Below, piece after piece: positions 29,308 to 37,435 of a stretch of DNA of 64,000 bases. The stretch is from Sphingoaurantiacus capsulatus (GTDB lineage: Bacteria; Pseudomonadota; Alphaproteobacteria; Sphingomonadales; Sphingomonadaceae): positions 550,641 through 614,640 of the forward strand of contig NZ_JBHRXV010000004.1 in the NCBI RefSeq assembly GCF_042648405.1, read 5' to 3'. Both the position numbers and the translations under genes were made by a program. The stretch's first letter is position 1, and every line of letters begins with the position of its first letter. Below the pieces are notes generated by a model that searched no databases, was not told the DNA's origin, and saw only the letters and a list, made by a program, of their open reading frames with translations.

Positions 29308-31259
29308 AGCTGCTGGGGGGGAACATCGGCAGGGCCATCGCCTATGTGATGGTGGCCTTCGCGGCGGCGGCGCTGGCGGTGGCGGGGGTGCGCTACCTCA
29401 GCTTCCTGACCAGCCTCGACAACACGGCGAACGACCTGCGCGTCGCCATCCAGCCCGCCGAGCCGGCGTCGAAGGACATCGTCGTCGTCGCACTCGATGA
29501 GGCGACGCTCGCGCAATTCCCCTACCGGTCGCCGGTCGACCGCGGCTTCCTCGCCGACCTGCTGGTCGCCTTGCAGAACAAGGGCGCGAAAGTCATCGGG
29601 CTCGACGTCATTCTGGACCAGCCGACCGAGGAAGCGAAGGATGTGCGCCTTGCGCAGGTCATCCGCGACCTGAACACGCCGCTCTTCGTCAGCTACACGA
29701 TCGAAGAGAATGTCGTGAACGAGGACCAGCTGGCGTATATGAACGCCTTCGTGCCGGCGGAGCGCCGCGCCGCGGCGAACCTGCTGACCGATCCGTTCGA
29801 CGGCAGCGTGCGCCGCATCTACCCGGGCGCCAGCAAGAAGGACGAGCCGCTCGGCTTCGTCTACAAGGCGCTGTCGCTCGCCGGAAAGCCGATCACCACC
29901 AAGCAGCAGGTCGAGATCGCCTGGCGCCCGCGCCCTGACGCCGAGGCGCCGGCCTTCCCGATCTATCCGGCTAACGCCGCCGCCTTCCTTCCCGACGACT
30001 GGATTCGCGGCAAGATCGTGCTGGTCGGCGCCATCGTCTCGATGACTGACCGCCACCGCACGCCGCTCGCCGTCTATGCCGACGGCGACGATGCGATGAT
30101 GCCGGGAATCCTCGTGCAGGCGCACGGCATCGCCCAGTATCTCGAAGACCGGAAGCCCGCGAAGCCGACCCTGCCGACCGTCATCGCGGTAAGCGCGCTG
30201 TTCGCCGCGCTCGGCGTGATCATCACGCTGTTCAAGCGCGGCATCATCTTCAACATGGGCCTCGGCGCCGTGCTGATCGTCGCCTATTGGGTGGGCGCGA
30301 TCTACGGCTACGCCTATGGCTGGGCGCCGATGGTGCCGCTGGTCGCGCCGACCTTCGCCTTCGCGCTGTCGTTGTGGATGATGGACGCGCTGATCGGCAA
30401 GGCGGAGCGCAAGCAGCGCGAGTTCGTGCAGGGTGCCTTCTCGCGCTACGTCTCGCCCGCCGTCGTCAGCCAGCTGGTCAAGGACCCGACCTCGGTCAGC
30501 ATCTCGGGCACCCGCCGCGAGGCGACCTTCATCTTCACCGACATCGCCGGCTTCACCACGCTGTCCGAGCTGCTCGGCTCGGAACAGCTGTCGGACGTGC
30601 TCAACGAGTATCTCGACGGCGCCTGCGAGATCATCCTCAAATATGAAGGCACGATCGACAAGTTCATCGGCGACGCGATCATGGCGATCTTCAACGCGCC
30701 GATCCCGCAGGCCGACCATGCCGAGCGCGCGGTCAAATGCGCGCTCGAACTCGATGTCTATGCCGAGGCGTTCCGCAAGCGGCAGAATGAGGCCGGTGTG
30801 CCGATCGGCGTCACCCGCATCGGCGTGCACTGCGGCGTCGCCACCATCGGCAACTTCGGCTCGCATTCGCGCATGGACTTCACCGCATTGGGCGACACGG
30901 TGAACACCGCGGCGCGCACCGAGGGCGTGAACAAATATTTCGGCACGCGCATCTGCTGCACCGACGAGGTGGTGAAGCGCTGCCCCGACCTGTTCTTCCG
31001 CCCGATCGGCGACATCGTACTGAAGGGCAAGACCGAACCGGTGACGCTCTACAGCCCGGTCAGCGAGGCGGACGCCAAGTCCGATCTCGCCAAGGCCTAT
31101 GCCGCCTCCTACGAGCTGCTGAAGCTCGGCACGCCTGACGCCGCCGACGCGGTGCGCGCGCTCCACGACCAATATCCCGACGATCCGATCGCGACCTTTC
31201 ATTACGAGCGGGTAAAGAAAGGCCTCGTCACCAATCTCGTCGTGATGGAAGACAAATAG
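29304..31259 (+). CDS. CHASE2-domain class III adenylate cyclase
   Basis: A 651-residue inner-membrane sensor enzyme. A first helix (about 9-31) leads into a periplasmic CHASE2 domain (~35-285, with DIVVVALDEATLAQFPYRSP and GKIVLVGAIVSMTDRH). Helices at ~290-370 follow, then a cytoplasmic class III cyclase domain (~400-575). The metal-binding aspartates are Asp413 (FTDIAGFT) and Asp457 (FIGDAIMA). Lys-Phe before IGDA and MDFTALGDTVNTAAR fit adenylate rather than guanylate specificity. It would make cAMP in response to a periplasmic signal. It starts with GTG 29304 overlapping the previous stop by 4 bases; the transporter gene follows after 4 bases. Confidence 0.92.
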   Translation: MKLLGGNIGRAIAYVMVAFAAAALAVAGVRYLSFLTSLDNTANDLRVAIQPAEPASKDIVVVALDEATLAQFPYRSPVDRGFLADLLVALQNKGAKVIGLDVILDQPTEEAKDVRLAQVIRDLNTPLFVSYTIEENVVNEDQLAYMNAFVPAERRAAANLLTDPFDGSVRRIYPGASKKDEPLGFVYKALSLAGKPITTKQQVEIAWRPRPDAEAPAFPIYPANAAAFLPDDWIRGKIVLVGAIVSMTDRHRTPLAVYADGDDAMMPGILVQAHGIAQYLEDRKPAKPTLPTVIAVSALFAALGVIITLFKRGIIFNMGLGAVLIVAYWVGAIYGYAYGWAPMVPLVAPTFAFALSLWMMDALIGKAERKQREFVQGAFSRYVSPAVVSQLVKDPTSVSISGTRREATFIFTDIAGFTTLSELLGSEQLSDVLNEYLDGACEIILKYEGTIDKFIGDAIMAIFNAPIPQADHAERAVKCALELDVYAEAFRKRQNEAGVPIGVTRIGVHCGVATIGNFGSHSRMDFTALGDTVNTAARTEGVNKYFGTRICCTDEVVKRCPDLFFRPIGDIVLKGKTEPVTLYSPVSEADAKSDLAKAYAASYELLKLGTPDAADAVRALHDQYPDDPIATFHYERVKKGLVTNLVVMEDK

Positions 31260-31263
31260 CCAG

Positions 31264-32979
31264 GTGCCCCGCGTGACCCTTGCCCCCACTTTCCCGGCGC
31301 GCGCCCCCGCGCCGATCCTCGCCGCGCTGCTGCTGGCCGGCGTCGCCACCCCCGCGCTGGCGCAGACTGCTACCCCAGTGCCGAACCAGGCCGACATCTC
31401 GCGCCAGCGGGTGCCGCAGCCGCTCCCCGAGACGCCGCAGTTCGACCTGCGCATCCAGACACCCGAGCGCGCCGCGACGCCGCGCGCGGTCGACGAGATC
31501 GAGTTCGAGGTGGCGCGCATCGCTGTCGAGGGCGCGACGCGTTACCCCGAGGCCGAGGTACGCGCGATCTTCGCGCCGCTCGAAGGCCGCAAGATCGTGC
31601 TCGAGGAGCTGCGCACCGCCGCGAACACGCTCGAGAACCGCTACCGCGGCGACGGCTATTTCCTCACCCGTGTGTTCGTGCCGCCGCAGCAGGTGAAGGA
31701 CGGCGTGCTGACCGTGCGCGTCGTCGAGGGCTATATCGGCAACGCCTTCGTCGAATCCGCCGATGAGGCGACGCGCGAGCGGCTCGGCAAGATGATCGCG
31801 CCGATCGTCGGGGTGAAGCCGATCTCGCTCGAGGCGCTCGAGCGCCGCCTGCTCATTATCAACGACCTACCGGGCATCGCCGGCAACGGCGTGCTGCGCC
31901 AGGGCGCCGAGCTCGGCCAGTCGGAACTCGCGCTTGCTGTCACGGAACTGCCGTCGAGCTACAGCCTCAGCGTCAACAATACCGGTTCCGACTCGCTCGG
32001 CCCCTGGGCGTTCGGCGCCAATGCCACGCTCAGCCGGCCGTTCGGCCGCATCGGCGCGCTCGACCTCGGGCTGGCCGGTGCCGGCGACAAGCTGAAGGAG
32101 CTTCGCTCGTTCAACGCCCGCTATGCCGAGCCGATCGGCAGCAGCGGCACCGTCGCCAGCCTCGGCGGCCTCGTCGCGGTGGCGAAGCCGGGCGGCGTGG
32201 TAAAGCCGCTCGACCTCGAAAGCTTCGTGACCTCGTTCGCGGCGCGCGTGCGCCATCCGATCCTGCGCGGCCGCGAGACATCGCTGTTCTTTGATGGCGG
32301 GATAACCGCCAACCGCTCGCGCACCGAGGCGGTGGGCGTGCGCATCATCCTCGACAAGACGGTGGTGGCAGAGGCTGGCCTCGTCCTCCAGCAGAGCAGC
32401 TGGCTCGGCGGTGTCACCACCGCCAGCGTCTCGATCTTCCGCGGCCTGCCGTTCCTCGGCTCGATGGACAGCGACGCGGCGCTGCCGTCGGTCGTCGGCT
32501 TCGAGCCCGATTTCACGCGAGTCACCCTCAGCGGCACCCGACTGCAGCCGATCGCCAACCGGTTCAGCGCGCTCGTCGGCGTGCAGGGCCAGTACACCGG
32601 CGACACCCTGCTGTCGGGCGAGCAGATCGCCTTCGGCGGGCCGAGCATCGGCCGCGGCTATGATCCGTCGACGGTCGCCGGCGACCGGGGTTTGGGCGGC
32701 GTCATCGAGCTGCGCTACGACATGAAGCTGCCGCAGCAGGCCAGCGTCAATTCGGTGCAGCTCTACACCTTCGTCGATCGCGCCCGCGCGCAGTCGCTCG
32801 CCAACGGCGCACAAGGGAAGGTCGGCGCCACCGTCGCTTCCTGGGGCCTCGGCGCGCGCATGGCGCTGTTCTCGAAAGCCTTCGTCGACGTGCGCTTCGC
32901 CGACGCGACCCGCAGCGTCGCCGGCGCGGTCCCGCAACGCGACCCGCGCGTGACGGTGACGGGCTTTATCGGCTTCTAG
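31264..32979 (+). CDS. ShlB/FhaC/HecB-family outer-membrane two-partner-secretion transporter
   Basis: A 571-residue Omp85-superfamily protein with a signal peptide (cleavage near TPALAQ). A POTRA region follows (FEVARIAVEGATRYPEAEV, RYRGDGYFLTRVFVPPQ, LTVRVVEGYI), then a C-terminal barrel ending in aromatic FIGF. The GRGYDPSTVAGDRG segment matches the conserved VRGY-type motif that lines the pore in this family. It is the expected partner for the 1985-residue exoprotein, with the pair placed at opposite ends of one operon. GTG 31264 is the annotated start; GTG 31273, which has AGG about 9 bases upstream, is an equally good one. Confidence 0.93.
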   Translation: MPRVTLAPTFPARAPAPILAALLLAGVATPALAQTATPVPNQADISRQRVPQPLPETPQFDLRIQTPERAATPRAVDEIEFEVARIAVEGATRYPEAEVRAIFAPLEGRKIVLEELRTAANTLENRYRGDGYFLTRVFVPPQQVKDGVLTVRVVEGYIGNAFVESADEATRERLGKMIAPIVGVKPISLEALERRLLIINDLPGIAGNGVLRQGAELGQSELALAVTELPSSYSLSVNNTGSDSLGPWAFGANATLSRPFGRIGALDLGLAGAGDKLKELRSFNARYAEPIGSSGTVASLGGLVAVAKPGGVVKPLDLESFVTSFAARVRHPILRGRETSLFFDGGITANRSRTEAVGVRIILDKTVVAEAGLVLQQSSWLGGVTTASVSIFRGLPFLGSMDSDAALPSVVGFEPDFTRVTLSGTRLQPIANRFSALVGVQGQYTGDTLLSGEQIAFGGPSIGRGYDPSTVAGDRGLGGVIELRYDMKLPQQASVNSVQLYTFVDRARAQSLANGAQGKVGATVASWGLGARMALFSKAFVDVRFADATRSVAGAVPQRDPRVTVTGFIGF

Positions 32980-32989
32980 ACGGCGGCGC

Positions 32990-33089
32990 CGTCATCCCCG
33001 CGAAGGCGGGGACCCAGTCCACACAAAGAATCTGCCCGCTGCGCAGGCGCCATTTTATGTGCTGGGTTCCCGCCTTCGCGGGAATGACG
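32990..33089. repeat. Intergenic inverted repeat, family 1, copy B
   Basis: Arms 32990-33017 and 33062-33089 (28 bases each) are reverse complements with two mismatches. They share the GTCATCCCCGCGAAGGCGGG core with copy A at 2854-2929, but the outer bases (GACCCAG / CTGGGT) and the 44-base loop differ. It lies between two convergent genes and probably terminates both. Confidence 0.9.
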
Positions 33090-33098
33090 ACCAGCGTA

Positions 33099-34304
33099 CT
33101 ACGCCCCCGGAACGCCCAGCGCCGCCGCCGCGTCGCGCAGCTTCTGCTGCTCGGCCGGCGCATCGCCGAACGCGGCAAGGCCGCTCTTCAGCGCCGCCGA
33201 CGCGCCGTCGCGCTCGCCGAGCACCATGCGCGCGCGCATCAGGCGGACCCAGCCGTCCGAATCGCGAGGAGAGGTCTGCAGGCGGGCGGCGAGGCCGTCG
33301 ACCATGCCGCGCACCATCGCCTGCCGGTCGGCCTCGGGCAGCGCCATCGCGTCGCGCACCTGCTCCTGCGACGGCTGCGGCATCGCGCCGGTGGCGCCGG
33401 CGACCGGCATCGAGGCGACGGGCGCGGCGGCAACCGCCGCCGGCTTCAGCCGGCCCGCGAGGTCGATGCCATCTTCCTTGGCGATACGCTCGACGAACTG
33501 GCGCAGGTCGGGCGCCCAGGGCGCATCGGCGGGCGCTTCGTTGAGCAGATTGACCCAGTCGGTGATCGCGCCGGCGCGGTCGCCGCGCTGGTCCTTCGCC
33601 ACCGCGAGGAAATAGCGGGCGCGGGCGTCCGACGGGTCGAGCTTCTGCGCGGCTTCGAACGCCGCCGCCGCCTCGGGCGTGACATTGCCCTGCGACGCCT
33701 GCACCAGCGCTTCGCCGAACGCCGACTGGAAACCGGGCGCGGTCGGCGCCAGCGCGACGGCGCGGCGATAGGCGTTGGCGGATTCGCCGAAGCGGCCGCG
33801 CTGGAAATAGGACCAGCCGAGCATGCGCCAGCCTTCGGGGTCGCTCGGATTGGCTTCCATCCGCTGTTCGAGCCCGCGGATCAGCCCGTCGACATCCTCA
33901 CCGCCCTCGGTCGCGGCTGGCCCGCCCGCGGTCGCGACCGGTTCGCCGGTCAGGTCGGGGCGACCCATCATCGCATAGAGGCCGGTTGCCGCCAGCGCGA
34001 CGATCGCCGCCATGCCGAAGGCGAAGCGGCCGAGGTTCTGCGCCCCGATCGGCCGCGCCTCGGCGTGAATCTCGCGCGATTCGACCAGCAGGCGGCGGCG
34101 CAGCTCGACGCGCAGCGCCTCGGCCTCGGGCCCGGCGACGACGCCCGCCTTCTCCTGCCCGTCGATCTCGGCGAGCTGATCCTTCAGCACCGCCAAGGTC
34201 GCGGCACGCTGATCGACTCGCGTCTCGTAGCGGCGCACCAGCGGGATCGATACGCCGGCGACGGCAAGCGCGACCATCAGGGTCAGGATGATCCACAAAA
34301 TCAT
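33099..34304 (-). CDS. ccmI: Cytochrome c biogenesis protein CcmI (TPR)
   Basis: Inner-membrane protein that delivers apocytochrome c to the CcmFH heme ligation complex. 401 residues: a first helix (MILWIILTLMVALAVAGVSI), a cytoplasmic loop containing VLKDQLAEIDGQEKAG, a second helix (FAFGMAAIVALAATGLYAMM) and a long periplasmic TPR region (WRMLGWSYFQRGRFGESANAYRRA). ATG 34304 begins at the first helix; the longer frame to 34349 adds 15 unlike residues. It is last in the ccmFGHI run. Confidence 0.9.
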   Translation of the reverse strand: MILWIILTLMVALAVAGVSIPLVRRYETRVDQRAATLAVLKDQLAEIDGQEKAGVVAGPEAEALRVELRRRLLVESREIHAEARPIGAQNLGRFAFGMAAIVALAATGLYAMMGRPDLTGEPVATAGGPAATEGGEDVDGLIRGLEQRMEANPSDPEGWRMLGWSYFQRGRFGESANAYRRAVALAPTAPGFQSAFGEALVQASQGNVTPEAAAAFEAAQKLDPSDARARYFLAVAKDQRGDRAGAITDWVNLLNEAPADAPWAPDLRQFVERIAKEDGIDLAGRLKPAAVAAAPVASMPVAGATGAMPQPSQEQVRDAMALPEADRQAMVRGMVDGLAARLQTSPRDSDGWVRLMRARMVLGERDGASAALKSGLAAFGDAPAEQQKLRDAAAALGVPGA

Positions 34305-34314
34305 GAAGGCCTCG

Positions 34315-34776
34315 TCAGCTGTCGCGCAGCAGCGCGTCGACGCGCGCACGCTCCTCGGGGGTCAGGTCTGGGGTATCGGCCGCCGCATGACGGCGACCCT
34401 TCAGATAGCGGGCAACGCCGATGCCGCCGATCACCAGCACGCCCATCGGCAGCAGCCACAGCGCCCAGGTCGCCGGCTCGAACGGCGGCTTGAGCAGCAC
34501 GAAATTGCCGTAGCGCGCGACGACATAGTCCATCGTCTGGTCGTCGCTCTTGCCCGCCGACAATTGCTCGCGGACGATGATCCGCAGGTCGCGCGCCAGC
34601 GGCGCATCTGAATCGTCGATCGACTGGTTCTGGCAGACGACGCAGCGCAGCTCCTTGCTGATCGCCCGCGCCCGTGCCTCGAGCGCCGGATCGGCGAGCT
34701 GCTCGTCCGGCAGCACCGCGCCTGCCGTGCCCGCCACGAACAGCGAGGCGAGCAGGAGAAAGCGTAGCGCCCTCAT
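34315..34776 (-). CDS. ccmH: Cytochrome c biogenesis thiol oxidoreductase CcmH
   Basis: A 153-residue periplasm-facing membrane protein with a signal or anchor, the family motif LRCVVCQNQSI (Cys45 and Cys48) and one C-terminal membrane helix (FVLLKPPFEPATWALWLLPMG). It keeps apocytochrome heme-binding cysteines reduced. It overlaps ccmG by 4 bases and is 10 bases before ccmI. Length is that of the short CcmH form, with CcmI as a separate protein. Confidence 0.95.
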   Translation of the reverse strand: MRALRFLLLASLFVAGTAGAVLPDEQLADPALEARARAISKELRCVVCQNQSIDDSDAPLARDLRIIVREQLSAGKSDDQTMDYVVARYGNFVLLKPPFEPATWALWLLPMGVLVIGGIGVARYLKGRRHAAADTPDLTPEERARVDALLRDS

Positions 34777-35306
34777 GCCTCGGCCCTCAGCTTCGCCAGC
34801 AGCGGCGCCAGCTTCTCGTCATAGTCCTGCGGGGTGATCGGGCCGATATGCTTGTAGCGAACGCGGCCCTTCTTATCGATGACGAAGGTCTCGGGAACGC
34901 CGGTGACACCGAGCTCGATGCCGGCGCGGCCCGATTCATCGTTGCCGATCACGCGATAGGGATCGCCCAGTTCGGCGATCCACTTGGCGCCGTCGGCCGC
35001 CGGCTCCTTCCAGTCGAGGCCATAGACCGGCACGCCCTTCGCTTTCAGGTCGAGCAACAGCGGGTGCTCGACACGGCAGGGCAGGCACCAGGAGGCGAAG
35101 ACGTTGAGCAGCGCCGGCTCGCCGGTCAGCATCGCGGTCTTCAGGCCCGGCTGGCCTTCGGAAAGCGGCGGCAGGTCGAGCACCGGCAGCGGCCGGTCGA
35201 TCAGCATCGACGGCAGCTTCGACGGATCGCGCGTCAGCCCGAAGGCGAAGGCGGCAACGACGACGGCGAAGATCACCACCGGCAGGAGGAACAGCAGCCG
35301 GTTCAT
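34773..35306 (-). CDS. ccmG: Thiol:disulfide interchange protein CcmG/DsbE
   Basis: A 177-residue membrane-anchored periplasmic thioredoxin. The N-terminal helix (LLFLLPVVIFAVVVAAFAFG) is followed by the active site ASWCLPCRVEHP (Cys74, Cys77), GVPETFVID with the usual cis-proline, and KHIGPITPQ. It supplies reductant to CcmH and apocytochrome. It overlaps ccmF and ccmH by 4 bases each. Confidence 0.95.
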   Translation of the reverse strand: MNRLLFLLPVVIFAVVVAAFAFGLTRDPSKLPSMLIDRPLPVLDLPPLSEGQPGLKTAMLTGEPALLNVFASWCLPCRVEHPLLLDLKAKGVPVYGLDWKEPAADGAKWIAELGDPYRVIGNDESGRAGIELGVTGVPETFVIDKKGRVRYKHIGPITPQDYDEKLAPLLAKLRAEA

Positions 35307-37291
35307 TCGGCGGGCGCCATCACCGGCGGCGGCGTCACGGTGCGCGCCGCGCGGCTCGGCGCGCCGACGCGCAGCCGGCGGTCACCGAGCGAAACGCAAC
35401 CACCCAGCGACATCAGGATCGCGCCGGCCCAGATCCAGCCGACCAGCGGATGATTGTAGATGCGCACGACGAGCCCGTCGGCGCTGGCCTCGCCGATCGC
35501 GACATAGGTGTTGCCGCGGATTTCGGCATGGATGCCCGCCTCAGTGGTCTGCTGGCCGCTGACCGGATAGGCGCGCCGCTCTGACGACAGCTCGAAAATG
35601 TGGCTGCCGCGGCGAACGAGGAACAGTGCCTGCTCCGCCTGATAATTGGGTCCTTGCGTCATGCGCACATCGGACAAGGTCACCTGGATATCGCCGAGCG
35701 TCTCGGTGGCGCCCGGCGTCATGGTGACGACCTTCGACGTCTCCCACGCGGTCATCGCACTCATGCCGGCGGTCATCAGGCCGAGCCCGGCGTGCGCCAT
35801 CACCATGCCGTAGACGGCGAGCGGGGTGGTGCGCAGCAGGCGCAGCGAGCTGTCGCCCGCGGCCGCGCCGAGCCGCGCGCGGCGCACCAGCAACAGCAGC
35901 GCGCCGAGCACCAGCCACAGGCCCAGGCCCAGCCCGAAGGCGGCGAGCGTGTCGGCCAGCCCGGAGAACGCGACGGTGATCGCAAACAGCGCCAGCGCCG
36001 CGATCGCCGGCCAGCGCAGCCGCTGCCAGAGCGCCGGCAGCCTGTCCTTCTTCCACTGCAGCATCGGTCCCGGCGTCACCAGCAGCAGCAGCGGAATGAC
36101 GATCGGCACGAAGGTGATCGCGTAGAAGGGCGGGCCGACCGAAATCTTGTCGCCGTTCACCGCGTCGACCACCACTGGATAGAAGGTGCCGAGGAAGACG
36201 GTGGCGGTCGCCGCCATCAGGAACAAATTGTTGGCGGTGAGGCCGCCCTCGCGGCTGACCGCGCCGAACATCGCACCCGACTTCATCGTCGGCGCGCGCC
36301 ACGCGAACAGCGCCAGCGCCGCGCCGGTGAAACCGATGATCATCGCGAGGATGAACACGCCGCGCTCCGCATCGACCGCAAAGGCATGGACGCTGGTCAG
36401 GATGCCCGAACGGACAAGGAAGGTGCCGACGAGGCTCAGCGAGAAGGTGAGGATGCCGAGCAGGATCGTCCAGCTGATCAGCGCGCCGCGCCGTTCGAGG
36501 ACGAGCGCCGAATGGAGCAGCGCGGTGCCGAGCAGCCACGGCATCAGCGAGGCGTTCTCGACCGGGTCCCAGAACCACCAGCCGCCCCAGCCGAGCTCGT
36601 AATAGGCCCAGAAGCTGCCGAGCGCGATGCCGGCGGTGAGGCTGACCCAGGCGGCAAGCACCCACGGCCGCACCCAGCGCGCCCAGGCGGCATCGACGCG
36701 GCCCTCGATCAGCGCGGCGACCGCGAAGGCGAAGGCGACCGAGAAGCCGACATAGCCGAGGTAGAGCAGCGGCGGGTGCAGCGCGAGGCCGGGGTCCTGC
36801 AGCAGCGGGTTCAATTCGCTGCCATCCAGCGCCGCCGGCACCAGCCGCTCGAACGGGTTGGAGGTGAACAGCAGCAGCGCCATGAAGGCGACGCCGATCA
36901 GCCCCTGCACCGCCAGCACGCGCGCCTGCAGCGTCTCGCGCAGATTGTCGCCGAACCAGGCGACGGCACCGCCGAAGACCGCAAGGATCAGCACCCAGAG
37001 CAGCAGCGAGCCCTCATGGTTCCCCCAGGTGCCGGCAAAGCGGTAGATCAACGGCTGCGTCGAATGGGTGTGCTGCGCGACGATCGCGTAGGAAAACTCA
37101 AGCCCGACGAACAGTTCGATGAGGCAGCCGAAGGCGATGGCGACGAACAGCGCCTGCCAGATCGCGGTCGCGCGCCCGAACGCCATCAGCGCCGGATCGG
37201 CGCGCGCGGCGCCGATGAACGGCACCACCGACTGCACGATCGCCAGCACGAAGGCCAGGATCAGCGCGAAATGTCCGATTTCCCCCCACAT
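35303..37291 (-). CDS. ccmF: Heme lyase CcmF
   Basis: Large inner-membrane protein (662 residues, about 15 helices) that ligates heme to apocytochrome c. The tryptophan-rich WWD motif is present (GWGGWWFWDPVENASLMPWLLG), split by the usual Asp-Pro. HTHSTQPLIYRFAGTWGNHEGSLLLWV holds conserved heme-ligand histidines. ATG 37291 starts the first helix; the open frame to 37387 adds 32 unlike residues. It is first in the ccmFGHI run; ccmA-E are not in this window. The run is divergent from the redox fusion gene at 37436. Confidence 0.96.
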   Translation of the reverse strand: MWGEIGHFALILAFVLAIVQSVVPFIGAARADPALMAFGRATAIWQALFVAIAFGCLIELFVGLEFSYAIVAQHTHSTQPLIYRFAGTWGNHEGSLLLWVLILAVFGGAVAWFGDNLRETLQARVLAVQGLIGVAFMALLLFTSNPFERLVPAALDGSELNPLLQDPGLALHPPLLYLGYVGFSVAFAFAVAALIEGRVDAAWARWVRPWVLAAWVSLTAGIALGSFWAYYELGWGGWWFWDPVENASLMPWLLGTALLHSALVLERRGALISWTILLGILTFSLSLVGTFLVRSGILTSVHAFAVDAERGVFILAMIIGFTGAALALFAWRAPTMKSGAMFGAVSREGGLTANNLFLMAATATVFLGTFYPVVVDAVNGDKISVGPPFYAITFVPIVIPLLLLVTPGPMLQWKKDRLPALWQRLRWPAIAALALFAITVAFSGLADTLAAFGLGLGLWLVLGALLLLVRRARLGAAAGDSSLRLLRTTPLAVYGMVMAHAGLGLMTAGMSAMTAWETSKVVTMTPGATETLGDIQVTLSDVRMTQGPNYQAEQALFLVRRGSHIFELSSERRAYPVSGQQTTEAGIHAEIRGNTYVAIGEASADGLVVRIYNHPLVGWIWAGAILMSLGGCVSLGDRRLRVGAPSRAARTVTPPPVMAPAE

Positions 37292-37403
37292 AGGCGCCCC
37301 CGATAGCCTTGATGCCGGCCGCAATCTAGCCGCGCCGACGCCACACCGTAAGCCAGTCGTAACGACGCAGCGGAAAGCTGCTCGCAAAGCCCTCTGGGCA
37401 GTG

Positions 37404-37409
37404 TATATT
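37404..37409 (+). promoter_or_regulatory. Possible -10 element for the redox fusion gene
   Basis: TATATT preceded by GTG lies 26 bases before the start codon, in a 144-base gap between divergent genes. No good -35 box is seen 17 bases upstream, so this is weak. Confidence 0.25.
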
Positions 37410-37435
37410 CCGGCGCGGAGGGGGAGTAGTCGACA

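Noticed and set aside
28416..31520. 1034-residue minus-strand frame
   Set aside because: Antisense to three coupled genes with signal peptide, CHASE2 and cyclase motifs.
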